NCBI GenBank assembly: GCA_964418485.1
Contig: CAYQMH010000060.1
Location: 1-12,820 of the forward strand
Source: JAFGHJ01 sp964418485
Lineage (GTDB): Bacteria > Hydrothermota > UBA3072
DNA length: 12,820 nt
Reading direction: 5' to 3'
This document shows positions 1-6,409 of this stretch, in pieces. How positions within the stretch are numbered: the stretch's first letter is position 1; the number at the start of each line of letters is the position of its first letter. The notes beneath the pieces were generated by a model that was not told where the DNA came from, did no database searches, and was given only the letters and a program-made list of their open reading frames with translations. The translations under genes were made by a program, and so were the position numbers.

Positions 1-72
1 GTGCTTATGGAAGAATTAAATTTGAACCCCAATTGGGTTTTGGCACAGCCTCGGCTAAAAGCGAAAAGCTAA
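1..72 (+). CDS. possible C-terminal end of an unidentified protein (5' partial)
   Basis: Frame 1 of the + strand is open from the window edge to a TAA at 70-72, giving 23 residues that begin VLMEELNLNPNWVL. The stop lies 13 bp from the stop of the convergent flavoprotein gene, a normal arrangement for two converging genes. The tail is mixed hydrophilic and hydrophobic with no recognisable motif. It is too short to identify, and a stop-free stretch of this length can occur by chance, so it is only a candidate. No minus-strand ATG lies in 1-85 that would suggest a gene reading out of the window instead. Confidence 0.3.
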   Translation: MLMEELNLNPNWVLAQPRLKAKS

Positions 73-85
73 GTTCAACCACGAA

Positions 86-1324
86 TTACATAAATGAGTT
101 TTTTAGAATATTTTGCGCGGCTGCATATGCCGATGAAAACGCGAATTGTAAATTATATCCGCCGCTTTCACCGTCAACATCAAGTACTTCACCTATAAAA
201 TACAAACCCTTATGTAGTTTCGATTCCATACTCCGTGGTTCTATTTCTCTGCAGTCAACTCCGCCGGCCGTGACCATAGCTTCATCAAAATTGCCTGCGC
301 TTTTTATACGCATAGGATAATCGCAAAGCAGAGTAAATAAATTAAGTAATTTTTTCTTATTTAATTGAGATAATACAGTGCCGGTGGAAACACCCGCTTC
401 TGCCATTAATCTATCGGTGATTCTTTCGGGCAGGAAACGTTTGAATAGTGTTCTAACGTGCAGGCTTCGTTCTACGGAGCAAACGTTTAAAAAATCCGCT
501 TTAGATTTTTCTTTATTCTGTTCCTGTGTGAAATTAATCCTTAGTTCATCTCCATCGCTGGCATAGCGCGATAGATGCAAGATAACAGGTCCGGAAATAC
601 CTTTATGAGTCAAAAGAAGATCTCCACGCATAGTTACAGCGCGGTTTTTTTTCGGTATAAGTTTGACCGTGATATTTTTAAAGGATATCCCCGCGCAGTT
701 CTGAAAAGGATATTTATATATAACAAAAGAAGATAAAGCAGGTTTGGGAGCGATTGTATTATGGCCTAAAAGTCTGGCAAAATTATATCCGTCTCCTGTA
801 GAACCTGTAGCAGGATATGACCTGCCTCCCGTAGCGACGATCAGATTGCGCGAAATAAAATATTTTTTTTGGCTTGATATTTTATAGGTATCGTCTCCGG
901 CGTGTTCTATCTTAGAAGCAAACGCATTATACTCTGCTTTGACGCCCGCTATCCGGCAGTTATTTACGAGGTGCTCACGAATCTCCTGCGCTTTTCGCGA
1001 ACCGGGAAATATTTTTCCGTTATCGTCCGTAAAAAATGTTATACCGGCGACCCGGAAAAATTCCATCAGATGATTATTATCAAAAGCATAAAGAGAGTGC
1101 TTTACAAAGCGTTCTTTTTCAGGATAATGGCAGAAAAAATCTTCTATCCTGCCTGTGTGCGTAAGGTTGCATTGTCCCTGTCCCGAGAGCAGTAATTTTT
1201 TTCCGGCGGTGTCGTTCTTTTCGAGCAAAAGAACCGTGAGTCCACCTCCGGCAAGCAGCTGTGCCGAAAACATGCCGGCAGGCCCGGCTCCGATTATAAC
1301 CGCGTCAAATGTTCTTCCATTCAT
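86..1324 (-). CDS. BaiN/HI0933-family NAD(P)/FAD-dependent flavoprotein oxidoreductase
   Basis: A 412-residue cytosolic flavoprotein of the HI0933/BaiN (YhiN-like) family. The N-terminal dinucleotide-binding fingerprint GAGPAG is at residues 12-17. The family block SGQGQCNLTH is at about 47-56 (usual form SGxGRCNxTN). Mid-protein are ATGGRSYPATGSTGDG and THKGISGP, and the C-terminal FAD-binding block from about 352 contains AGGVD, MESKL, GLYFIGEVLDVDG and GGYNLQ. All of these are hallmark segments and the length is typical, so the gene looks intact. The start at 1324 is chosen because GGAG lies 5 bases upstream of that ATG; in-frame ATGs at 1363 and 1336 have no ribosome binding site, and 1363 falls in the promoter. 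BaiN is linked to bile-acid dehydroxylation in clostridia, but most homologues have no known substrate, so none is assigned. The gene appears monocistronic, transcribed divergently from the M48 protease gene. Confidence 0.93.
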   Translation of the reverse strand: MNGRTFDAVIIGAGPAGMFSAQLLAGGGLTVLLLEKNDTAGKKLLLSGQGQCNLTHTGRIEDFFCHYPEKERFVKHSLYAFDNNHLMEFFRVAGITFFTDDNGKIFPGSRKAQEIREHLVNNCRIAGVKAEYNAFASKIEHAGDDTYKISSQKKYFISRNLIVATGGRSYPATGSTGDGYNFARLLGHNTIAPKPALSSFVIYKYPFQNCAGISFKNITVKLIPKKNRAVTMRGDLLLTHKGISGPVILHLSRYASDGDELRINFTQEQNKEKSKADFLNVCSVERSLHVRTLFKRFLPERITDRLMAEAGVSTGTVLSQLNKKKLLNLFTLLCDYPMRIKSAGNFDEAMVTAGGVDCREIEPRSMESKLHKGLYFIGEVLDVDGESGGYNLQFAFSSAYAAAQNILKNSFM

Positions 1325-1339
1325 AGTCTCCTGCATCTT

Positions 1340-1368
1340 ATTATATTTTAAGAATTTCTGCACTTCAA
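1340..1368 (-). promoter_or_regulatory. probable sigma70-type promoter for the flavoprotein gene
   Basis: On the minus strand TTGAAG (1363-1368) and TATAAT (1340-1345) are separated by exactly 17 bases. The predicted start of transcription is about 8 bases before the ATG at 1324, giving a very short leader that begins at the GGAG ribosome binding site. The -10 is a perfect consensus match. Assignment is by pattern only. Confidence 0.6.
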
Positions 1369-1424
1369 GTCAATATTGTTTTTAATAATACTTTCCTCAA
1401 TTTTCAAAACTAAGATATTTTTTT

Positions 1425-1464
1425 ACTAATTAATTAATCAACCAATCAACCAATTAACCGATAC
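1425..1464. repeat. degenerate period-8 tandem repeat
   Basis: Five consecutive octamers: ACTAATTA, ATTAATCA, ACCAATCA, ACCAATTA, ACCGATAC. Units 2 to 4 are close to one another; the outer ones have drifted. The array sits in the divergent spacer between the two promoters. It resembles in style, though not in sequence, the arrays at 6157-6409. The function is unknown. Confidence 0.6.
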
Positions 1465-1466
1465 GA

Positions 1467-1503
1467 AGGATCGTGATCCTCCAGATCAATGATCTTTCGG
1501 ATC
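1467..1503. other. GATC cluster with nested palindromes upstream of the M48 gene
   Basis: Five GATC tetramers start at 1469, 1475, 1484, 1491 and 1500. They form two adjacent inverted repeats: AGGATC-GT-GATCCT (1467-1480) and AGATCA-A-TGATCT (1483-1495). The last GATC forms a weaker pair with the one at 1491. The cluster ends 8 bases before the predicted -35 of the M48 protease promoter, so an operator or a methylation-sensitive site is possible. It could equally be another short degenerate repeat with units of 6 to 9 bases. Confidence 0.5.
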
Positions 1504-1511
1504 TTTTACCC

Positions 1512-1540
1512 TTGAATATTTACCTGAAAATGCGCATAAT
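1512..1540 (+). promoter_or_regulatory. probable promoter for the M48 protease gene
   Basis: TTGAAT (1512-1517) and CATAAT (1535-1540) are 17 bases apart. The predicted transcript starts near 1547, leaving a leader of about 13 bases that opens with the ribosome binding site AGAGG (1548-1552), 8 bases before the ATG. It is weaker than the other promoters because of the imperfect -10. Confidence 0.42.
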
Positions 1541-1560
1541 TATATGTAGAGGTACAAAAA

Positions 1561-3558
1561 ATGAGGTGTCCGAACTGTAAAGAAAGCGAACTAACTCCTG
1601 TAATGACTAAAAACGGAGTAATAGTTGATTATTGTCCGAGATGCGAGGGTATCTGGCTTAATAGGGGAGAAATATACTATTTTACCAAATCTCCTAAATA
1701 TCTGCGATGGAGAATTAAAGATGGATTAAAAAATTCCAGGCTCTCCAAAAAATTAAATCCACACTCCCAAACTCCGCTTACCGGATTTCCCTTAAGAGGA
1801 AATAAAATGATAATCTACTACTGTCTGAAGACGGGTGGTATATGGATGGATAAAGAAGTGTTGGATGAAATGCTTGAAGAAAAAGATTTCTTTATCAAAA
1901 TAGAGATAGATAAGAATACCTTCCCGTCGGGAATAATTCCTCCTAAAGGAGTACCATTCCATTTGCCTAGCCTTGCTCTTACTTCCGGTATGACTCTTTT
2001 TCTTCTTTACGGGTTGCTTTCGCTTATTCTGATTACACTGGTAAATCTGGACTATCTTGAACCGATCCTGGCTTTAATTATAGGAATTGGCATTGCGTTT
2101 GTACAATTCATAATTTCTCCATTTTTAATGGATCTCGCTTTAAGATTTTTGTATAATATGCGATGGACTTCGCTTGAGAAATTACCTCCTCATCTACAGA
2201 TTTTCTTAAAAGATAGTTGCCCTAAATACAATATACGGGTTCCCCGTTTCGGAATAATTTATGATGGTTCGCCCAACGCTTTTACTTACGGGCACATTCC
2301 CAATGATGCAAGAATTGTAATAACTTCAGGGCTTATTGATTTGCTGGGAGAAGAAGAGCTCGAAGCTGTCGTGGCGCACGAGATCGGCCATGCCGTACAC
2401 TGGGATATGCTAATAATGACTATAGCGTATGTTGTGCCTTTGATTTTATACTATATTTTTCGCACCCTAATTCGGATTAGAACAAGCGGAAAAGATAAAA
2501 CAGCCGGTATCCGTTATGCGATTGCGATAGGTTCATATGTTCTTTATTTGATTTCCGAATACATTGTCCTTGGGTTTTCGCGTATAAGAGAGTATTTTGC
2601 CGATAGATTCGCTGGAGCGCATTGTGATCCCAATAATTTAGCATCTGCCCTGGTTAAAATAGGCTACGGTCTTGCAGGAAAAGGTAAGAAACAAGATGAT
2701 AGAAAACCGCAGTTGGAATCTATAAAAGCCATGGGAATATTCGATCCAACATCTGCAACTTCTCTGGCAATTTCATCTTACCATCCGGGATATATGGGAG
2801 GGGAAATCGATAAAAAAACTTTAAAAAGAGTTATGCGATGGGATCTATGGAGCCCATGGGCAAAGTATTATGAACTGCATTCTACCCATCCTTTAATTGC
2901 TAAAAGGTTGATTTCTTTAAGCAGACAGTCCGAAGATATGGGAAAGCCTCCTTACATAGTTTTCAATGAAAAGCGGCCTGAAAGTTACTGGGATGAGTTT
3001 CTTCTTGATTTTTTAATAGTATTGCTACCCGTTATTGCTGTTGTTTTGAGTGTCGTACTGTTTTTTGTAAAACAGGATTTTGTTTTCCTTAAATTGGGTG
3101 TTTTTTTATTAGGTGGAACTTATTTGCTCAGAACTATTTTCTCGTACAATTTTTCTTTTTTCCCAGAGATGAAAATTTCATCTCTCTTAAAGAAAGTTAA
3201 AGTATCCGGTGTACGTCCTGTACCCTGCGAGATAAAAGGGAAAATTATCGGAAGAGGTGTACCCGGACTTATATGGAGCGAAGATTTTGTCCTGCAGGAT
3301 GATACGGGAATAATATTCCTCGATTACCGTCAACCTCTTGGAATATGGAATTTCCTGTTCGGATTGTTAAGGGCAAAACAATATAAGGGTGAGGAGGTTA
3401 AGATAACCGGTTGGTATCGGCGCGCGCCAATACCTTATATAGAAATAAAAAGTTTAGAGACATCCACAGGTAAAAGCAACTGTTATGTGTTTAACGTAAA
3501 AATTGTTTGGGGAATAATACTTACACTTCTTGGTGCAGTTCTTCTTGTTTTAAACTAA
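1561..3558 (+). CDS. membrane M48 metalloprotease with N-terminal TFIIB-type zinc ribbon
   Basis: A 665-residue integral-membrane zinc endopeptidase. Residues 1-40 form a zf-TFIIB ribbon (CPNC at 3-6, CPRC at 25-28, then EGIW). Residues 66-101 align without gaps to the same ribbon at an offset of 63, but three of the four ligand positions are lost (N66, S69, C88, T91). Hydrophobic segments at about 138-162 and 168-192 precede the catalytic domain. That domain has HEIGH at 273-277, with H273 and H277 as zinc ligands and E274 as the catalytic base. It is followed by two more membrane segments (about 284-300 and 318-338), REYFAD at 343-348 with E344 as third ligand, and the family's late THP motif (442-444). 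A further membrane pair (about 481-528), a beta-rich module (about 550-635, GIDE/OB-like by impression) and a final helix (about 646-664) complete it. M48 enzymes of the HtpX/Ste24 type cleave membrane or misfolded proteins; the substrate here is unknown. The start has AGAGG 8 bases upstream. Confidence 0.92.
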   Translation: MRCPNCKESELTPVMTKNGVIVDYCPRCEGIWLNRGEIYYFTKSPKYLRWRIKDGLKNSRLSKKLNPHSQTPLTGFPLRGNKMIIYYCLKTGGIWMDKEVLDEMLEEKDFFIKIEIDKNTFPSGIIPPKGVPFHLPSLALTSGMTLFLLYGLLSLILITLVNLDYLEPILALIIGIGIAFVQFIISPFLMDLALRFLYNMRWTSLEKLPPHLQIFLKDSCPKYNIRVPRFGIIYDGSPNAFTYGHIPNDARIVITSGLIDLLGEEELEAVVAHEIGHAVHWDMLIMTIAYVVPLILYYIFRTLIRIRTSGKDKTAGIRYAIAIGSYVLYLISEYIVLGFSRIREYFADRFAGAHCDPNNLASALVKIGYGLAGKGKKQDDRKPQLESIKAMGIFDPTSATSLAISSYHPGYMGGEIDKKTLKRVMRWDLWSPWAKYYELHSTHPLIAKRLISLSRQSEDMGKPPYIVFNEKRPESYWDEFLLDFLIVLLPVIAVVLSVVLFFVKQDFVFLKLGVFLLGGTYLLRTIFSYNFSFFPEMKISSLLKKVKVSGVRPVPCEIKGKIIGRGVPGLIWSEDFVLQDDTGIIFLDYRQPLGIWNFLFGLLRAKQYKGEEVKITGWYRRAPIPYIEIKSLETSTGKSNCYVFNVKIVWGIILTLLGAVLLVLN

Positions 3559-3566
3559 ATATAACT

Positions 3567-3607
3567 AAAAAGGAGTTTTCCTGAAGAAAGCTATACTGCT
3601 CCTTTTT
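3567..3607. terminator. probable bidirectional rho-independent terminator
   Basis: AAAAAGGAG (3567-3575) pairs with CTCCTTTTT (3599-3607) across a 23-base loop, and each strand ends in a T run. It lies between converging genes, just after the M48 stop. The right arm is inside the last codons of the transporter gene (Lys-Lys-Gly-Ala region), so the transporter's coding end doubles as terminator stem. A smaller internal hairpin (3574-3580 with 3586-3592) is an alternative fold. Confidence 0.65.
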
Positions 3608-5066
3608 TCTTAGCAAGAACACCTGCTGCAATAGCTAAAATAAGTATAAACCCCAGACCTGTATAGGTTGTCCAGATAGGATAACCTCCGTACCCTTTTT
3701 TTATCAGCTTTACGAACTGAAAAACAAGAGAAGTTCCGAGAAAAGCGGGGGTGAGGAATTTTATAAATATATCCCACCAAATGCCTATTTTCATTTCAGA
3801 AACTTTATTAATATAACTTCTTGCTTTCTTTGCTCCGAGGACATAACCTATAACTATACATTCAAGCAAACCAACTACAGTGATACCGTAGTTTGTAATA
3901 AAATGGTCTGCTATATCAATCCAGTAAAGCCCTGCTCTGGTAGTAAAAGGCAATCCTACAAGAAATCCCATTATGCAGATAACAGGTAGTACAAATTTCT
4001 TTCTTACACCCCATTTATCCACGATGCTTTCTACTACAGGTTCGGTCATCGAAAATGCCGAGTCAATCCCGAGGGTGAGAAGAAGTAAAAAGAAAAGAGC
4101 GGCAAAAAAACGTGCCGCCACAGGAAGCAAACTAATCGCCATAGGGTAAGTTACAAAGGCAAGTCCAATACCGGAAGTTGTAACATCCTTAACTGAAACA
4201 CCAAGTGTCTGAGCAAGATATCCGAGTGTGGAGAAAACTGCAAATCCGGCAATAAAAGAAGTTAAACAGTTGGCTATGCTTGTCAGGAAGGCGTTGACAG
4301 TAATATCTGATTCTTCGTGCAAATAACTTGCGTAAACAATCAAAGTGCCCATTGCAAGAGATAAAGTAAAAAAAATCTGACCGTACGCAGCAAGCCATAC
4401 TTTAGGGTTAAGCAAAACCGAAAAATCGGGAGTTAGATAAAACTTAATACCTTCCATTGCTCCGGGAAGAGTAAGCCCCCTTACGACCATTACCACAATT
4501 ATCAACCAGGGGATTATAACAGTAAAGTAAACTATTTTTCCGAGTGTTTCCACTCCCTTAAAAAGACTCAAATAAATAAATAACCAAACAAGAGCAAGAC
4601 CGCCTACTATTGGAAGTCTAACACCGCCTAAGTGCGAAGGAGACTCGGATAGCTGCAGTATATTGTTGTTAAAAAATGAACTTACGGATTCAGCTGTACT
4701 ACCCCATCCCAGGCTAAAAGAGTGAAAAAGATAATTAACACTCCATCCCATAATAGTACAATAATAAGTTGAAAGAATGAATATTAGCAATATGGCAAAC
4801 CAGCCCGCCCATTCGGCTCTATGCCATATCTTTTTAAAAGCGGTCGGGGGTGCACTCTGTGTAAAGTGGCCAACGTAATATTCGAGTATCATGAGAGGAA
4901 TTCCCGCTGTTATTAACGCGATAACGTAAGGTATTAAGAATGCTCCTCCTCCGTTTTCATAAGTAATGTACGGAAATCTCCATACGTTACCAAGACCTAT
5001 TGCTGAACCAATGACGGCAAAAAGGAAAGAAGACCTCGAACTCCACCTTTCTCTTGTTTTTTCCAT
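3591..5066 (-). CDS. NSS/SNF-family sodium-dependent amino-acid transporter
   Basis: A 491-residue LeuT-fold symporter of the neurotransmitter:sodium symporter family, expected in the cytoplasmic membrane with 12 helices. TM1 carries the family signature GLGNVWRFPY (24-33) with the usual central break. Gly24 at the position of the monoamine-transporter Asp98 points to an amino-acid substrate with its own carboxylate. TM8 has GIDSAF (333-338), where D335 and S336 match the eukaryotic Na2-site Asp-Ser pair. The chloride-site positions known from SERT are Y47, Q230, T234, N266 and S270; LeuT has Glu290 in place of S270. The start at 5066 is supported by GGAGGAG (5073-5079), inside the end of the upstream gene, and its ATG overlaps that gene's TAA by one base (TAATG). 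Co-expression with homoserine dehydrogenase suggests amino-acid supply or balance; the actual substrate cannot be read from the sequence. Confidence 0.95.
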   Translation of the reverse strand: MEKTRERWSSRSSFLFAVIGSAIGLGNVWRFPYITYENGGGAFLIPYVIALITAGIPLMILEYYVGHFTQSAPPTAFKKIWHRAEWAGWFAILLIFILSTYYCTIMGWSVNYLFHSFSLGWGSTAESVSSFFNNNILQLSESPSHLGGVRLPIVGGLALVWLFIYLSLFKGVETLGKIVYFTVIIPWLIIVVMVVRGLTLPGAMEGIKFYLTPDFSVLLNPKVWLAAYGQIFFTLSLAMGTLIVYASYLHEESDITVNAFLTSIANCLTSFIAGFAVFSTLGYLAQTLGVSVKDVTTSGIGLAFVTYPMAISLLPVAARFFAALFFLLLLTLGIDSAFSMTEPVVESIVDKWGVRKKFVLPVICIMGFLVGLPFTTRAGLYWIDIADHFITNYGITVVGLLECIVIGYVLGAKKARSYINKVSEMKIGIWWDIFIKFLTPAFLGTSLVFQFVKLIKKGYGGYPIWTTYTGLGFILILAIAAGVLAKKKGAV

Positions 5067-6094
5067 TATTTTCTCCTCCGTTTGTTTATATAAAGCAGGT
5101 CAGAAAGAAGAGCATAACCGGTTTCTCTCTTACCTGCCCCGGGGCCCGAAATCATTACGTTGCCCAGGATGTCCGTAGTAAAATTTATTGCATTTATGGA
5201 ACCCGTTATTTTAGAAAGAGGATCCTGATCACTTAAAATTTCCGGAGAAACGGAGGCAATTATACTACCTTCAGTTTTCTTTGCCTTGGCTATAAGCTTC
5301 CAGTGTTTTCTCTCCTGTAAAGCCTTTATTATATCCTTTTCTCTAACCGTATCAATTCCTTTTATTGATACGTCTTTAAATTTTAAATCGCCTCCCATAA
5401 GGACATTTGCAACGATAACTATTTTTGCGGCGGAATCCCATCCTTTTATATCGGCTTCAGGCTGTTTTTCGGCAATACCTTTCTTCTTTGCTTTTTTTAA
5501 GGCTTCTTCATAGGAAAGACCAATTTCCATCTTTGTTAGTATGTAATTAGCAGTTCCGTTCATTATCCCCCTGACTTCTTTTATTTCAATACCCTTTAAG
5601 GTAGATTCAATAAGGCTTATCACGGGAGTTCCGGAAAGAACAGTTCCTTCAAAACGAAAGATTACGTCGTTTTTATTGGCAAGCGCGCTCAGTTCTCTGT
5701 AAGCAAGAACTATTGGCCCTTTATTTGTCGTTGCTATATTTTTCTTATTGTTTAGAGCAGTTCGAATTAGAGATAAGCCGGGTTCTCCGGTTTCAAGGTC
5801 AGTGGGCGTTGCCTCTACAATTGTGTCTGCATTCGATTCTTTTATGGTTTTATCTGAATCCCAACCTTTTATCCCACCTGAATAATTTCTAATATTATTT
5901 TCTTTCTGTAATAGAAATAATATTTCTTCTATGTTAATTCCTTTTTCGTAAAAAACCGAACCGACAACAGGATCGGAAATAGCAGTGATTAAAGGGTTGA
6001 AGTGGTATTCCTTTAAAAGGGAATTCTTTTTTTCAAGAAGTAATTCTAACAACCCTCTATTTACAGTTCCTAAACCGATTAGAGCCAATTTCAT
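5066..6094 (-). CDS. hom: homoserine dehydrogenase, short ACT-less form
   Basis: 342 residues. The enzyme reduces aspartate-4-semialdehyde to homoserine with NAD(P)H, the branch point to threonine and methionine. The N-terminal Rossmann fingerprint is GLGTVNRG (7-14), and TTNKGP at 122-127 is the family TxNKxP block. The catalytic domain shows RGIMNGTANYILTKME (175-190), AEKQPEAD (208-215) and KGWDSAAK (217-224). D220 and K224 have the four-residue spacing of the catalytic Asp and Lys pair in yeast enzyme. The protein stops at about 342, so it lacks the C-terminal ACT domain that gives threonine feedback in longer enzymes, as in archaeal and some thermophile homologues. The start at 6094 has AAAGGAGA 7 bases upstream; an upstream in-frame ATG at 6205 would add 37 residues encoded by repeat and promoter DNA and is rejected. 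It is the first gene of the operon and is coupled by TAATG to the NSS transporter. Confidence 0.93.
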   Translation of the reverse strand: MKLALIGLGTVNRGLLELLLEKKNSLLKEYHFNPLITAISDPVVGSVFYEKGINIEEILFLLQKENNIRNYSGGIKGWDSDKTIKESNADTIVEATPTDLETGEPGLSLIRTALNNKKNIATTNKGPIVLAYRELSALANKNDVIFRFEGTVLSGTPVISLIESTLKGIEIKEVRGIMNGTANYILTKMEIGLSYEEALKKAKKKGIAEKQPEADIKGWDSAAKIVIVANVLMGGDLKFKDVSIKGIDTVREKDIIKALQERKHWKLIAKAKKTEGSIIASVSPEILSDQDPLSKITGSINAINFTTDILGNVMISGPGAGKRETGYALLSDLLYINKRRRK

Positions 6095-6125
6095 GTAAAT
6101 CTCCTTTGATTTGTATTTCCGAATA

Positions 6126-6153
6126 AATATAGAAAAACTTCTTTTGTTGTCAA
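6126..6153 (-). promoter_or_regulatory. promoter of the hom-transporter operon
   Basis: On the minus strand a perfect TTGACA (6148-6153) is followed after 16 bases by TATATT (6126-6131). Transcription should start near 6119, giving a leader of about 25 bases with the AAAGGAGA ribosome binding site. The leader is too short for a riboswitch or attenuator, so any amino-acid control would have to act at the promoter or on the enzyme. Confidence 0.68.
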
Positions 6154-6156
6154 GGG

Positions 6157-6174
6157 AACCCACCCAACCCACCA
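6157..6174. repeat. two-unit 9-bp tandem repeat
   Basis: AACCCACCC followed by AACCCACCA. It is immediately upstream of the -35 box of the hom promoter and is the first of six short arrays in the 6154-6413 spacer. Confidence 0.55.
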
Positions 6175-6184
6175 AATTATTCTT

Positions 6185-6211
6185 ACGCAGAGCCACGGGG
6201 ACCACAGAGAA
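6185..6211. repeat. degenerate 9-bp repeat, CACAGAG type
   Basis: Three nonamers: ACGCAGAGC, CACGGGGAC, CACAGAGAA. They fit a CACAGAGAC-like consensus and match in style the array at 6333-6350. From general familiarity, CACAGAG-rich spacers are seen in many bacterial genomes; the function is unknown. Confidence 0.5.
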
Positions 6212-6217
6212 AAATGT

Positions 6218-6252
6218 TTAGTCTAATGTCCATAGTCCAAAGTCCAATGTCA
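6218..6252. repeat. degenerate 7-bp tandem repeat, AAAGTCC type
   Basis: Five consecutive heptamers: TTAGTCT, AATGTCC, ATAGTCC, AAAGTCC, AATGTCA. The GTC core is at the same place in every unit, while the first three bases vary. Confidence 0.65.
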
Positions 6253-6291
6253 ACACTAATTCACACGTAGGAACTATAGTTTTTGTTTTTT

Positions 6292-6326
6292 GACCAGTGA
6301 CTAGCGACAAACGACTAGAGACTAAA
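6292..6326. repeat. degenerate 7-bp tandem repeat, GACTAGN type
   Basis: Five consecutive heptamers: GACCAGT, GACTAGC, GACAAAC, GACTAGA, GACTAAA. GAC opens every unit and the fifth base is always A. The consensus differs from that of the neighbouring array, so it is not simply a continuation of it. Confidence 0.68.
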
Positions 6327-6332
6327 TTATTA

Positions 6333-6350
6333 CACAAAGAGCACAAAGAT
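6333..6350. repeat. two-unit 9-bp tandem repeat, CACAAAGAN
   Basis: CACAAAGAG followed by CACAAAGAT, differing only in the last base. It is related to the CACAGAG-type array at 6185-6211. Confidence 0.6.
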
Positions 6351-6369
6351 TTTAATTTTGTTTTTTTAC

Positions 6370-6409
6370 TTGAACCCTGGAAACCTTGAAACCTCGACCC
6401 CTAAACTTT
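6370..6409. repeat. degenerate 8-bp tandem repeat, TTGAAACC type
   Basis: Five consecutive octamers: TTGAACCC, TGGAAACC, TTGAAACC, TCGACCCC, TAAACTTT, the last being strongly diverged. The array ends 4 bases from the stop codon of the C25 peptidase gene, on its downstream side. Confidence 0.62.

Noticed and set aside
15..60. tRNA or hairpin terminator around the CCCAATTGGG palindrome
   Set aside because: The palindrome has no loop and no following T run, and no cloverleaf can be drawn from 1-85.
1325..1363. Longer start (ATG at 1363) for the flavoprotein
   Set aside because: It has no ribosome binding site and overlaps the promoter; the ATG at 1324 has GGAG and directly precedes the FAD-binding strand.
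6095..6119. Riboswitch or threonine/methionine attenuator ahead of hom
   Set aside because: The leader predicted from the promoter is only about 25 bases, with no room for such a structure.
6095..6205. N-terminal extension of homoserine dehydrogenase to an ATG at 6205
   Set aside because: The 37 extra codons read through the promoter and repeat DNA; the ATG at 6094 has AAAGGAGA and begins right at the Rossmann strand.
6218..6350. CRISPR-like array
   Set aside because: Units are 7-9 bases, contiguous and degenerate, without spacers; no cas gene is present.
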